Positions 36,375 through 43,966 of a DNA stretch of 64,000 nucleotides are shown one piece after another. The DNA is from Palsa-506 sp963707065. GTDB taxonomy: Bacteria; Actinomycetota; Actinomycetes; Streptosporangiales; Streptosporangiaceae. Each line of letters starts with the position of its first letter. Position 1 is the stretch's first letter. A model generated the notes under the pieces. The model was not told where the DNA came from, did no database searches, and saw only the letters and a list, made by a program, of their open reading frames with translations. The stretch is taken from positions 62,001 to 126,000 of the forward strand of contig CAVPPJ010000006.1 in NCBI GenBank assembly GCA_963707065.1, in the 5' to 3' direction. Position numbers and translations under genes: made by a program.

Positions 36375-36410
36375 GCCACCTATCAAAGTGATATCACTTT
36401 GATAGGTGGC
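36375..36410. promoter_or_regulatory. 36-bp perfect palindrome operator, copy 2
   Basis: Bases 36375-36392 and 36393-36410 are exact reverse complements (half site GCCACCTATCAAAGTGAT). The core matches the palindrome at 29678-29693 (TATCAAAR-TGATATCA-Y). It is centred 55.5 bases before the ATG at 36448, against 54.5 in copy 1. The following leader, with GACACCG and AGGAGGCATCCC, is also nearly the same. Confidence 0.85.
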
Positions 36411-36447
36411 CGGAATGGCCGGACACCGAAGGCTCAGGAGGCATCCC

Positions 36448-36762
36448 ATGTATGCACAGAATGACAACACGGCTCCCCCGTTGTGGTCGTCCACCGCAAG
36501 GCCTACGCGCGCCACCCTGCAAACCCGCCCGCGCATCCAGCGCACCCTCATCCGGTCCTGGGAGTACATCCAGCCCATCCGGATCACCATCCTGGCCATC
36601 CGGCTGCTGGTCGTGCTGTGGCTGTTCGTCCTCTGCTCGGTGCTGACGTCGGCGGGCAACACCTGGGGCTGGACTCTGGTACCTGCCGCCGTGGCCGTGT
36701 TTGCGCTTAGCCTCTGGGTGTTCTCCACCGCCGCGAAGGGGTGGCCGGCAGTTGAGGTATGA
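36448..36762 (+). CDS. Small membrane protein downstream of the palindrome
   Basis: 104 residues from ATG 36448, whose AGGAGGCATCCC is shared with the leader at 29740. The protein has two hydrophobic segments (ITILAIRLLVVLWLFVLCSV and WTLVPAAVAVFALSLWVF) and a basic N-terminus. It is similar in size and topology to the protein at 29793 but shows only weak sequence similarity. Not recognised. Confidence 0.6.
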   Translation: MYAQNDNTAPPLWSSTARPTRATLQTRPRIQRTLIRSWEYIQPIRITILAIRLLVVLWLFVLCSVLTSAGNTWGWTLVPAAVAVFALSLWVFSTAAKGWPAVEV

Positions 36763-37337
36763 GTGCCAGCCAGGACGGGGCGAGGACGATTTGCGGCCAA
36801 GGACACGCTGAGCGAGAAGGCGGCCGTGTCAAGGCCGGTATGCCGACCAGCGGACACGACGATCATGAGCGCGATCGACGCGCCATCACAAGCGAATAGG
36901 GCGGCCGGGACGATGACGACGACCAGGCGGGCACGCTGATCCGGTGGGCTAATTGCACGGGAGATCAAATACCGCCTGGAAACGATCAAGGTCCAGGGCC
37001 GGGATGCCTACCTGGTCCCGGGCCGTGGCTGACCCTCGCTGGCCGTACTGACGGGCACGTAGCGGACACGCCTGCCATCGAGCCCGCCCGATGAGGTTTA
37101 CAGGCCATCCTGGCTCAGGTCAGCCCACCTCGGTAACCTGCGGTTGCGCCTGCGGGCTCGATCGATCTATTAATGTCAGGGGCCTCTCAGTACCCTGACG
37201 GCATGACCGACCGGATCACAGGTCTCGATCGATGCACTCGTCACCGCTGAAATGCGGCCACTCTGGCACGCAGTGCTCGGCTATTAGCCGGTCGGCGGCA
37301 AGGACGTGGCCGCCCTTCACGGGAAAGGTACGCGAAC
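36763..37337. other. Non-coding stretch with inverted repeat and arm-like motif
   Basis: No convincing gene. It holds ACGGGCACGTAGCGGACACG at 37051-37070, a motif like those beside the att region at 41111-41130 and integrase remnant 1 at 30306, and an 11-bp inverted repeat ATCGAGCCCGC/GCGGGCTCGAT (37077-37087, 37152-37162). These may be old element ends. Confidence 0.45.
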
Positions 37338-37895
37338 TTGACTGACGTAGATGCTCTGGCCACGTTCGACTTCGCGGCATTCTTCGCCGCGGTCGACAAT
37401 GCACGCCGCGACCGGGATATGGGCTGGTACGACCTGGCCGACGAGCTGTGGGATCAGTCCGCGCAGCTCAATGCCGAACGCGACGATCATCCGCTCTGCG
37501 GCGGCGCAGTCTCCCGGCTGGGTGCGCGAGGCGAGACGTCCTGCCAGTACGCGCTCTACCTGCTGCGCTGGCTCGGGCAGGCACCGGAGGAGTTTCTCAC
37601 CGGTCCGGCCCGGGATGTCGGAGAGGTGCGGCTTCCGGACCCAGGCCCGGATAGTCGGCTCCGCTGGGACCTCGCCCAGCTCCATGCCGCGCTCAACGAG
37701 GAGCGGCAGCGGCAGGGGCTGACCTGGGCGGGACTGGCCAAGCAGATCGGCTGCACTCCGAGTCGGCTAACCAATCTGCGCACCGCGCGCATGGCCGATA
37801 TGGCCCTCACGATGCGCGTGACCCAGTGGCTGCACAGACCGGCAGCCGAGTTCATCCATCCCGTGAGCATTCGGCACCGAGCCGAACTGCTCTAG
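37338..37895 (+). CDS. XRE-like helix-turn-helix protein with two repeats
   Basis: 185 residues from the TTG at 37338, the only start near GGGAAAGG at 37321-37328. The protein has two similar halves: WYDLADELWDQSAQLNAE ... RWLGQAPEEFL and WAGLAKQIGCTPSRLTNLR ... TQWLHRPAAEFI. The second half shows a classical Cro/C1 helix-turn-helix. It ends 75 bases before the partial tRNA-Gly copy and may be a regulator of the adjacent element. Confidence 0.7.
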   Translation: MTDVDALATFDFAAFFAAVDNARRDRDMGWYDLADELWDQSAQLNAERDDHPLCGGAVSRLGARGETSCQYALYLLRWLGQAPEEFLTGPARDVGEVRLPDPGPDSRLRWDLAQLHAALNEERQRQGLTWAGLAKQIGCTPSRLTNLRTARMADMALTMRVTQWLHRPAAEFIHPVSIRHRAELL

Positions 37896-37969
37896 GACCT
37901 GGCAATCCTCGTCAGACGGCGAAGGCCGCAGCGTTCGGAAACCTGCTTCCGGCCTGGGGCCTTGTTGCC

Positions 37970-38016
37970 GGGAGCGGGTGACGGGAATCGAACCCGCAGT
38001 ATCAGCCTGGGAAGCT
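37970..38016 (-). repeat. Partial tRNA-Gly copy 1 (candidate att site)
   Basis: 47 bases match the 3' half of tRNA-Gly(CCC) at 43135-43205 at 45 of 47 positions (anticodon loop to acceptor, including GGTTCGATTCCCG on the minus strand). It ends just after the anticodon arm. Short tRNA 3' ends of this type are the usual crossover sites of tyrosine recombinases, so I read it as an att site left by an integrated element. Confidence 0.8.
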
Positions 38017-38109
38017 TTCCGATACCCCGCTGCCAACGACCATGATCCGTCGCGGCTCATTTACGAGGTCAGTTGGTCCGGGCCGCCGTCGCGATGCATC
38101 CTGGGTGAC

Positions 38110-38919
38110 GTGCACACGGACAGCGCCTCCTCCCGGTCGTTGGATGCTCGACTGGCAGTGGTACAGGTGGATCCTTCGACTGATCCGCTCGCGGCCTGGC
38201 GGCGCCTGCGGGAGGCCGAGGGCCGGCGGACAACGGTCATCGACCTGTATGAACTCGTCGCGCGGCGGCGGGGACTGGCCGGGCATCAACTCCCTCAGGC
38301 CGAGCGCATAGAGCTAGCCCGATCGGTCATGCCGATCATCTGGCCGGGATTCGCCAGGACCGAGGGCAGCGAGCGGCACGACCTCAGCGTCGAGGTGGTC
38401 GCTTATGACGGCTCCTGGCCAGGACGCTACGAACGGTGGCACGATCGCCTGGATGACCAGCTCACCCACACGGCGCTGCGGATCGAGCACGTCGGGTCTA
38501 CGGCCGTTCCTGGCTTGGCTGCGAAGCCGACCATTGACATCCAGATCAGTGTTGCTGACCTCGACGATGAATCCCGGTACGTGGCCCAGATTGAGCAAGC
38601 CGGGGTCCAGCTGCGCAGCCGCGATGCCCTGCACCGCTTCTTCCGCCCCTTCGCCGGGCAGCCGCGAGATGTGCACGTGCACGTGTGCCAAACCGGATCC
38701 GATTGGGAGCGCGAGCACCTGCTGTTCCGCGACTATCTGTGCACCCACGCGAACGCCAGAGATGCCTACGCCAGGATCAAGTGGGAGGCCGCGCAGGTGT
38801 GGTCGGATGATCGGATCGCCTACACCGAGGCGAAGACCGAAGTTATCTTGGACCTCCTCGCCGCGGCAGAGACCTGGGCGAGCGCGAACCCGTGGACGGT
38901 GAGCGACCCGCGACGGTGA
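38110..38919 (+). CDS. GrpB family protein with N-terminal extension
   Basis: 269 residues from GTG 38110. The C-terminal ~170 residues are a GrpB/UPF0157 nucleotidyltransferase-like domain: EHVGSTAVPGLAAKPTIDIQI (glycine-rich and acidic loop), FRDYLCTHANARDAYARIKWE, and the final helical part. The N-terminal ~95 residues (STDPLAAWRRLREAEG, RRGLAGHQL) are not part of GrpB and look helical. A frame open to 37978 runs through the tRNA copy and gives no start, so I reject it. Confidence 0.78.
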   Translation: MHTDSASSRSLDARLAVVQVDPSTDPLAAWRRLREAEGRRTTVIDLYELVARRRGLAGHQLPQAERIELARSVMPIIWPGFARTEGSERHDLSVEVVAYDGSWPGRYERWHDRLDDQLTHTALRIEHVGSTAVPGLAAKPTIDIQISVADLDDESRYVAQIEQAGVQLRSRDALHRFFRPFAGQPRDVHVHVCQTGSDWEREHLLFRDYLCTHANARDAYARIKWEAAQVWSDDRIAYTEAKTEVILDLLAAAETWASANPWTVSDPRR

Positions 38920-39143
38920 AGGGCTCCGACCTCCGCTTCTCAGGCGTATCACTCCCGGCGCAAGACCGGGCCACACAGCTGATCTTTGTGGCGGGCGCAC
39001 TTTTGGGCATTGCTGGAGGCGGCCTCTGGCCTGGCCCTCGCCGTCAGGCCCCCCGGGCTGGCAAGATCGACAGTCCATGCTTCGCGGCGGCTCTGCCACC
39101 ACGGCTTCCTCATGAACCCACAACCACGCTTCATCTACCTCGA

Positions 39144-39989
39144 CTAGTCTTCGGCGTCGTATGCGGCGTTCAACGCGGCGGCGATGGGTTCGAGATCGGC
39201 GATGAGCTGGGCGAGTTCACTCGGTTCGAGGGCGTCGTAGGCCGGCGCGGCGAGGTCGTCGGTGAGCGCCTCGATCCGCGCCTTGGTGGCGCGACCCTCG
39301 GCGGTGAGCCAGCCATCGGCGCCGATCAGGCCGCGGTCGCGCATGCCGTCCACGACCGAGGCCAACTGCGCGTGCGGCAGGTGCCAGACCCGGCCGAACT
39401 TCTCCGCCGGCATGCCCTCCGACAGCGCGAGCAGCACGTGCGCCTCCGTGCCGCCGATGCCGTTGGCGACCAGCGCGACGACATGGCCGTCGCCGCGGTG
39501 CTCACGCAGCAAATTGCCCGCGTACCACAGCCGCGCAAGCGGCTGCTCCGGGGCCGGCAGCGTCCGCAGCGCTGCGTAGAGGGGACGCCCCTCTGTTCGG
39601 GTGCAGGTGGCCGCCTTGGCGGCGAGGTCGGCAGCCCGCGCGACGCTGGGGTTGTCGGCGAGGTCGCCGAGCATCCGCCGTAGCGCCACGACGCACCCTC
39701 GGTCGCGCGCCGCCAGCGCCGCCTCGGGCGTGATCAGGTCCCAGACACGCGGGATGTGGCGGGCGGCCTCGCCCGGGGCGAAGTTGTAGAAGATCGCGTG
39801 CACGACGCCAGCCGGGACATCGCGCCCCAGCGGGGCTGCCCGCCCGGCGAAATAGGTGTCCCAGTAGTTGCGCAGACCGAGCGCCAGCAGCGCCTCGGCA
39901 GGCTCGTCAGCAGCATAGGGGATGAGCCCGATCGGCTCCACGAGCCCGTACATGCGGCGGGCGGTGGTGCCCGAGGTGAGCGGTGCCAT
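39144..39989 (-). CDS. SCO6745-like protein with winged-helix features
   Basis: 281 residues from ATG 39989 (39995 also possible). Begins LTSGTTARRMYGLVEPIGLI and contains YWDTYFAGRAAPLG, VVHAIFYNFAPGEAARHIP and a C-terminal GWLTAEGRATKARIEALTD, which resembles a MarR-type wing. The pattern fits a family seen in Streptomyces (SCO6745-like) that has no settled function. It is opposite in strand to its neighbours. Confidence 0.7.
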   Translation of the reverse strand: MAPLTSGTTARRMYGLVEPIGLIPYAADEPAEALLALGLRNYWDTYFAGRAAPLGRDVPAGVVHAIFYNFAPGEAARHIPRVWDLITPEAALAARDRGCVVALRRMLGDLADNPSVARAADLAAKAATCTRTEGRPLYAALRTLPAPEQPLARLWYAGNLLREHRGDGHVVALVANGIGGTEAHVLLALSEGMPAEKFGRVWHLPHAQLASVVDGMRDRGLIGADGWLTAEGRATKARIEALTDDLAAPAYDALEPSELAQLIADLEPIAAALNAAYDAED

Positions 39990-39995
39990 GATCAC

Positions 39996-40276
39996 GACCT
40001 TAGGTTCGGAGTGTGTCCCTCACCCCTACAACGAATAGCCCGGCCGCAATCCGACACTCAGCATCCCGGCGCGGGACACCGGCCCCGTCACAAGTAAAAG
40101 CACGTGCTGTCACCGACCTCAGGCGGTGATCACCCCGGAGGTACGGCTGCGATCAGCAGACGACGTGGCTGATCCTTGTGTACTGCCACAAGGTGGCTCC
40201 TGGCCCGCGGCTAGGTTGATAAATCTGTTCCGCGAGCCATTGCTCGATCCGTCCAGAAGGTTTGTATTCTTCTCCT
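39996..40276. other. Intergenic, nothing recognised
   Basis: No gene, RNA or clear repeat. It separates divergent genes and must contain promoters for both, but none stands out. Confidence 0.4.
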
Positions 40277-40885
40277 GTGTCGTGGCAGGCGGCGTTGACG
40301 CTGGCAGTGCCAGCCTCTGTCGCGATCTTGGGTTTCTTCGTCGCCTACGTTGTCAACCTGCGGCTCGCTCAGCGGTCGGACCAACTCAGACGGGTGAGCG
40401 ATCAGTTGAGCGATTTCTACGGCCCGCTGTATGCGCTGGTCAAAGCCACGGACATCTCGTGGAAGGCGTTTCGGGCTACTCACCGGCCTGGTGGAGCATT
40501 CTGGGACCCGGAGGATCCACCGAGCGAAGCTGACGCAGCGGCTTGGCGGCTCTGGATGTCGCTGGTGTTCATGCCGCTCAACCGCCAGATGCGAGACCTG
40601 GTCGTGACGCAGGCCCAGCTCCTGGATCAGGACCTGGTACCAGATTGTCTCTTGGAACTATGCGCTCACGTCTCCACCTACGAAGCCATCCTGGGTCAGT
40701 GGGCAAACGAGGATTTCTCGCAACACGTGTCAGCCGTTTCTTTCCCGCGGCAGGAACTCACCGATTACGCTGTCGGGTCCTTTGGACCGCTCAAAAGCAA
40801 GCAGCAACGGCTACTCAAAAGTAGCCACAAGCCCGATCAGGACCGGCCCGCTGAGCCCGCTCGACAGAACTCGGCCGGACCATGA
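40277..40885 (+). CDS. Membrane-anchored protein, unknown function
   Basis: 202 residues from GTG 40277 (TTG 40262 also open). One N-terminal membrane segment (VSWQAALTLAVPASVAILGF) is followed by a helical cytosolic domain (RVSDQLSDFYGPLYALVKAT, LWMSLVFMPLNRQMRDLVV) and a polar C-terminus. Members with this layout occur next to integrases in other actinobacteria in my recollection, but I cannot name a function. It ends about 85 bases before the second partial tRNA-Gly copy. Confidence 0.55.
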   Translation: MSWQAALTLAVPASVAILGFFVAYVVNLRLAQRSDQLRRVSDQLSDFYGPLYALVKATDISWKAFRATHRPGGAFWDPEDPPSEADAAAWRLWMSLVFMPLNRQMRDLVVTQAQLLDQDLVPDCLLELCAHVSTYEAILGQWANEDFSQHVSAVSFPRQELTDYAVGSFGPLKSKQQRLLKSSHKPDQDRPAEPARQNSAGP

Positions 40886-40969
40886 GCCCCCGGGGTCGGC
40901 GAGGGTCTTGCCGGATCATTTGCGGGAGACCAGGACGCAGCCATACGGCTGGCCTGAGCTTACTCGTGC

Positions 40970-41010
40970 GGAGCGGGAGACGGGAATCGAACCCGCACTA
41001 TCAGCTTGGG
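40970..41010 (-). repeat. Partial tRNA-Gly copy 2 (candidate att site)
   Basis: 41 bases match the 3' half of the tRNA-Gly at 43135-43205 at 40 of 41 positions. The repeat is 3.0 kb from copy 1 and 2.17 kb from the intact gene, all in the same orientation, as expected for tandem insertions at one tRNA site. Confidence 0.8.
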
Positions 41011-41349
41011 CATGATCGTAACGGTCAGCCTTGACCTGCCCAAGCGCAGGTCAGCACGCATCCTGACTTCCCCGCGAGTGACCGTGAGTTCCCGCAATCG
41101 ACCACCCTGTCGGGCACGCAACGGGCACGCTTACGGCTCCGGAGGCCGACGTTGCAGGCTGGCGAATTTGTGCGCTGGCCTCGCGAGATGCCGCTGTTGC
41201 CGTGCTGACAGCGAAGATCGTTCCGCATATGTTTCGGATCATGCTCACCGGGGTGCTGCCGCGCACTCCTGTTCTGCTGATCATCCCGGCGCGAGGGCAG
41301 GCCGGATGGCGGACTTGCCATCGATCGTTCAACGGTATATAACGTCTAC
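41011..41349. other. Element end with arm-like repeats and PadR promoter
   Basis: No gene. Contains the arm repeat (copy 2 of the element found at 33742), CGGGCACGCAACGGGCACGC at 41111-41130, and a near-palindrome ACGGTATATAACGT at 41332-41345, five bases before the padR start, a plausible PadR self-operator or -10 region. Confidence 0.55.
41033..41094. repeat. Attachment-arm-like repeat, copy 2
   Basis: GACCTG/CAGGTC inverted pair at 41033-41038 and 41047-41052 followed by GTGACCGTGAGTTCCCG at 41078-41094. Compare 33742-33807. Here it directly follows the partial tRNA-Gly copy, supporting an element-end origin. Confidence 0.6.
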
Positions 41350-41685
41350 ATGGCCACGCGGGCGATGCAGGAAGCGACCTTCATGATCCTCACCGCGCTG
41401 GCCAACGGCAGCCAGCACGGGTACGGCATCATCGCCGACGTCCGGGACATCTCCGGCGGCCAGGTCCGGCTGCGCGCCGGGACCCTGTACACCGCCCTGG
41501 ACCGGCTGCGCGCGGACGAGCTGATCGCGGTGGACCGGCAAGAGGTCGTGGACGGGCGGCTGCGCCGGTACTACCGGCTCACCCCCGCGGGCACCAGGCA
41601 GCTCGCGGATGAGGCGGCCCGGCTGCAGGCTCATGCCGCCGTGGCGCTGAAGCGGCTGGACCTGGCCGGGGGGATGGCGACATGA
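41350..41685 (+). CDS. PadR family transcriptional regulator
   Basis: 111-residue winged-helix regulator (ATG 41350). Typical PadR features: FMILTALANGSQHGYGIIADV, GGQVRLRAGTLYTALDRLRADELI and RRYYRLTPAGTRQL. PadR proteins repress by binding short palindromes and are often released by small molecules. Its stop overlaps the next start by four bases (ATGA), so the membrane protein is coupled to it. Confidence 0.92.
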   Translation: MATRAMQEATFMILTALANGSQHGYGIIADVRDISGGQVRLRAGTLYTALDRLRADELIAVDRQEVVDGRLRRYYRLTPAGTRQLADEAARLQAHAAVALKRLDLAGGMAT

Positions 41686-42401
41686 CCGATCACGAGCACC
41701 TGGAGCGGGCCTACCGGCGATTGCTGGCCTGGTATCCCCGGAAGTTCCGGCACGAGAACGAGCAGGAGATCCTCGCGGTGCTGATCGCCGGCGCCCCGCC
41801 CGGCCAGCGCCGCCCCGGCCTGGCCGAGGCCGCGGACCTGATCCGCAGCGGCCTGTGGCTGCGGCTGTGGCCCAGCGTGCCACGCTCGGAGCGCACGGTG
41901 CGGACCGCCGTCAAGCTCATGTACGCGGGCGCCGCGGTCAGCACCGTCAACCTGGTCATCTTGCTGGCCCTCATCGGCGACATCACGGTCAGCCAGCTGC
42001 TGAACACGCCGTTCATCACGGTGTCGATAGCCTGGTCCTTGGCCCCGCTCGCGCTGTGGCTGTGGATGGCCCGGGAGAACGGCCGGGGCAGGAACTGGGC
42101 GCGCATCATGTCCACGGTGCTGTTCGGCGCGGCGACGCTCGACCTGACCGGCCCCTTCGGGCTGCCGGGGATCCGGGTGAGCCTCGTCCCGGTGGTGCAG
42201 GGCTCGACTATCATCCCCGTGCTGTACTGGCTGGTCGGCGCCGCCGTGGTGTGGCTGCTGTGGCGCCCGGCCTCCAGCGCGTTCTTCAGGCCGCCGGGTT
42301 ACACGCAGGCCCAGCACCAGGCACAGATGGCCGAGTTCGACCATCAGGCACAGATGGCCGAACTCACGCGGATCAGGGCACGGGTGCCGCGTCAGGCGTG
42401 A
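41682..42401 (+). CDS. PadR-associated membrane protein
   Basis: 239 residues with a conserved-looking N-terminus (LERAYRRLLAWYPRKFRHENEQEIL) and four to five membrane segments (residues ~80-200). This type of protein is regularly encoded right after PadR regulators in actinobacteria and is annotated as a permease-associated or DUF protein. The repeated QAQHQAQMAEFDHQAQMAEL near the C-terminus is a short internal duplication. Function unknown. Confidence 0.7.
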   Translation: MTDHEHLERAYRRLLAWYPRKFRHENEQEILAVLIAGAPPGQRRPGLAEAADLIRSGLWLRLWPSVPRSERTVRTAVKLMYAGAAVSTVNLVILLALIGDITVSQLLNTPFITVSIAWSLAPLALWLWMARENGRGRNWARIMSTVLFGAATLDLTGPFGLPGIRVSLVPVVQGSTIIPVLYWLVGAAVVWLLWRPASSAFFRPPGYTQAQHQAQMAEFDHQAQMAELTRIRARVPRQA

Positions 42402-42659
42402 GCCGCGCGGGTGCGGCCCGGCGTGCGCCGGGCGGGCCTCGCCAAGGCTGAGCCCGGCGCTGACGCCGGGCCAGCGGCGCCGCAGGCGCCGCCTTGATCT
42501 GGTACGGCTTAACTCGGCAATAGCTCGCCCCTATCTCGCCTCTATCGTCCGTCCTTGGTCGATTGACGTGCGACAGTTGTCCGCCAACTGATCTGCGACA
42601 TCCCGCCGCGGATCTCGGCAGATGTGGCCCTTCACCGGAGATCGAAGGAGGTGCTGACG

Positions 42660-43046
42660 ATGGGACTGACCTGGCGGGACGCGGTCTCGTCCTGCGCCAT
42701 CGCAGTGATCGTCATCACGTACGCCGTGCATCTGGGAGGAACGAGCCTGCTGCTGATCTCCAGCGCGTGGGCCACATCCGCCGTGATACTGGTCATCGGC
42801 ATCGGCTGCGCTGTCGTCGCGTCCGGCGACCTGTATACGAGACCTCAACCACGTACGGGCCAGGTCTTCAGGTGGATCGCCAGCGGGTTCGGCACGATCG
42901 CGGTCATCGCTGGTCTGATCGGGCTGATCACCGGCAGCGCCTACGCACTGGAGATCCTCGTCGTAGTCACGATCCCCTGGCTCGCGACGGGGATCTTCTG
43001 GCACGTGCTCACGATCGGATCGGATCGGAGCGATGAGCCGTCGTGA
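42660..43046 (+). CDS. Small membrane protein, four predicted segments
   Basis: 128 residues from ATG 42660, preceded by GAAGGAGGTGCTGACG, a strong ribosome site. Hydrophobic segments: CAIAVIVITYAVHLG, LLISSAWATSAVILVIGIG, WIASGFGTIAVIAGLIGLI and ILVVVTIPWLATGIFWHVL. No motif recognised. It ends ~90 bases before the tRNA-Gly gene and may be the last cargo gene of the island. Confidence 0.6.
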   Translation: MGLTWRDAVSSCAIAVIVITYAVHLGGTSLLLISSAWATSAVILVIGIGCAVVASGDLYTRPQPRTGQVFRWIASGFGTIAVIAGLIGLITGSAYALEILVVVTIPWLATGIFWHVLTIGSDRSDEPS

Positions 43047-43134
43047 CAGAGTGTGTCCTGAGGGCGACTGGTGTACCCGGCCGCGGTCCTCGTGCTGGAC
43101 GTGGCGTTGTTCTATAAGCGGGCCTGCGGATGGG

Positions 43135-43205
43135 AGCGGGTGACGGGAATCGAACCCGCACTATCAGCTTGGGAAGCTGACGTTCTACCATTGAACTACA
43201 CCCGC
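43135..43205 (-). tRNA. tRNA-Gly (CCC anticodon)
   Basis: 71-base cloverleaf on the minus strand: acceptor GCGGGTG/CACCCGC with discriminator T, D-arm GTTC/GAAC, anticodon stem TCAGC/GCTGA with loop TTCCCAA giving anticodon CCC, T-arm CGGGT/CCCG with TTCGATTC loop. Its 3' half is the crossover target for the copies at 37970 and 40970. No separate CCA was tested. Confidence 0.95.
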
Positions 43206-43295
43206 GTGACCGCCGACCGCGTCCCGTCTTGCCGCCAGAGTCGCGTGCCAGCCTTGTCCGACACGACATGTTACCGGAACCGGTAGGTTGCCAGC

Positions 43296-43871
43296 GTGCT
43301 GCTCTCCGACCGCGACATCCGGGCCCAGGTTGAGTCAGGCCGCGTCAAGATCGATCCCTATGCGCCCGAGCTGATCCAGCCGTCCAGCATCGACGTGCGC
43401 CTCGACCGCTTCTTCCGGGTCTTCGAGAACCACCGCTACCCGCACATCGATCCGGCGGTGGAGCAGCCCGACCTGACCAGGCTGGTCGAGACCGCGAACG
43501 ACGAGCCGTTCGTGCTGCACCCCGGCGAGTTCGCGCTCGCCTCGACATTCGAGATCGTGACGCTGCCCGACGACGTCGCCGGGCGGCTGGAGGGCAAGTC
43601 GAGCCTCGGCAGGCTGGGCCTGCTGACGCACTCCACGGCCGGCTGGATCGACCCCGGGTTCTCCGGGCACGTGACCCTGGAGCTTTCCAACGTGGCCACG
43701 CTGCCGATCAAGCTGTGGCCGGGGATGAAGATCGGCCAGCTCTGCCTCTTCCGGACCAGCTCGCCCGCCGAGCACCCGTACGGCTCGCCGGTCTACGGCT
43801 CGCGGTACCAGGACCAGCGCGGGCCCACCCCCTCGCGGTCGTACCTCAACTTCTACCGCACGGAAGTCTGA
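43296..43871 (+). CDS. dcd: dCTP deaminase (possibly bifunctional)
   Basis: 191-residue trimeric enzyme that converts dCTP to dUTP, and in some actinobacteria also hydrolyses it to dUMP. Motifs: DRDIRAQVESGRVKIDP, SSIDVRLDRFFRVFEN, EGKSSLGRLGLLTHSTAGWIDPGFSG (the active-site Ser, Arg and Glu/Asp region), and YGSRYQDQRGPTPSR. Length matches the ~190-residue bifunctional forms; activity must be tested. It lies next to tRNA-Gly, a common arrangement in actinobacteria. Confidence 0.93.
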   Translation: MLLSDRDIRAQVESGRVKIDPYAPELIQPSSIDVRLDRFFRVFENHRYPHIDPAVEQPDLTRLVETANDEPFVLHPGEFALASTFEIVTLPDDVAGRLEGKSSLGRLGLLTHSTAGWIDPGFSGHVTLELSNVATLPIKLWPGMKIGQLCLFRTSSPAEHPYGSPVYGSRYQDQRGPTPSRSYLNFYRTEV

Positions 43872-43966
43872 CCTGCGCAGACGGGATGCGCGCCGGCCAG
43901 CCGCGTTACCGGCGAGTAGGACTGGGCACTAGTTTCAGTGAGTAGCCCCGGATGAGGACGGACGGC

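Larger units (their letters stand above)
37970..40970. mobile_element. Putative integrated element between tRNA-Gly copies 1 and 2
   Basis: A 3.0-kb segment bounded by two partial tRNA-Gly copies in the same orientation. It carries a GrpB-like gene, a SCO6745-like gene on the opposite strand and a membrane-anchored protein. It has no integrase of its own, so it is either decayed or was moved by another element's enzyme. Boundaries are inferred from the repeats only. Confidence 0.55.
40970..43135. mobile_element. Putative integrated element between tRNA-Gly copy 2 and the intact tRNA
   Basis: A 2.2-kb segment carrying a PadR regulator with its membrane partner and a small membrane protein, bordered by a partial and an intact tRNA-Gly. 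An attachment-arm-like repeat (41033-41094) and a G-rich direct motif (41111-41130) lie just inside its left end. No integrase is present. Confidence 0.5.

Noticed and set aside
37978..38110. Reading frame starting inside the partial tRNA-Gly copy as the N-terminus of the GrpB protein
   Set aside because: The segment TGIEPAVSAWE is only the translation of tRNA sequence; the same pseudo-peptide appears at each tRNA copy.
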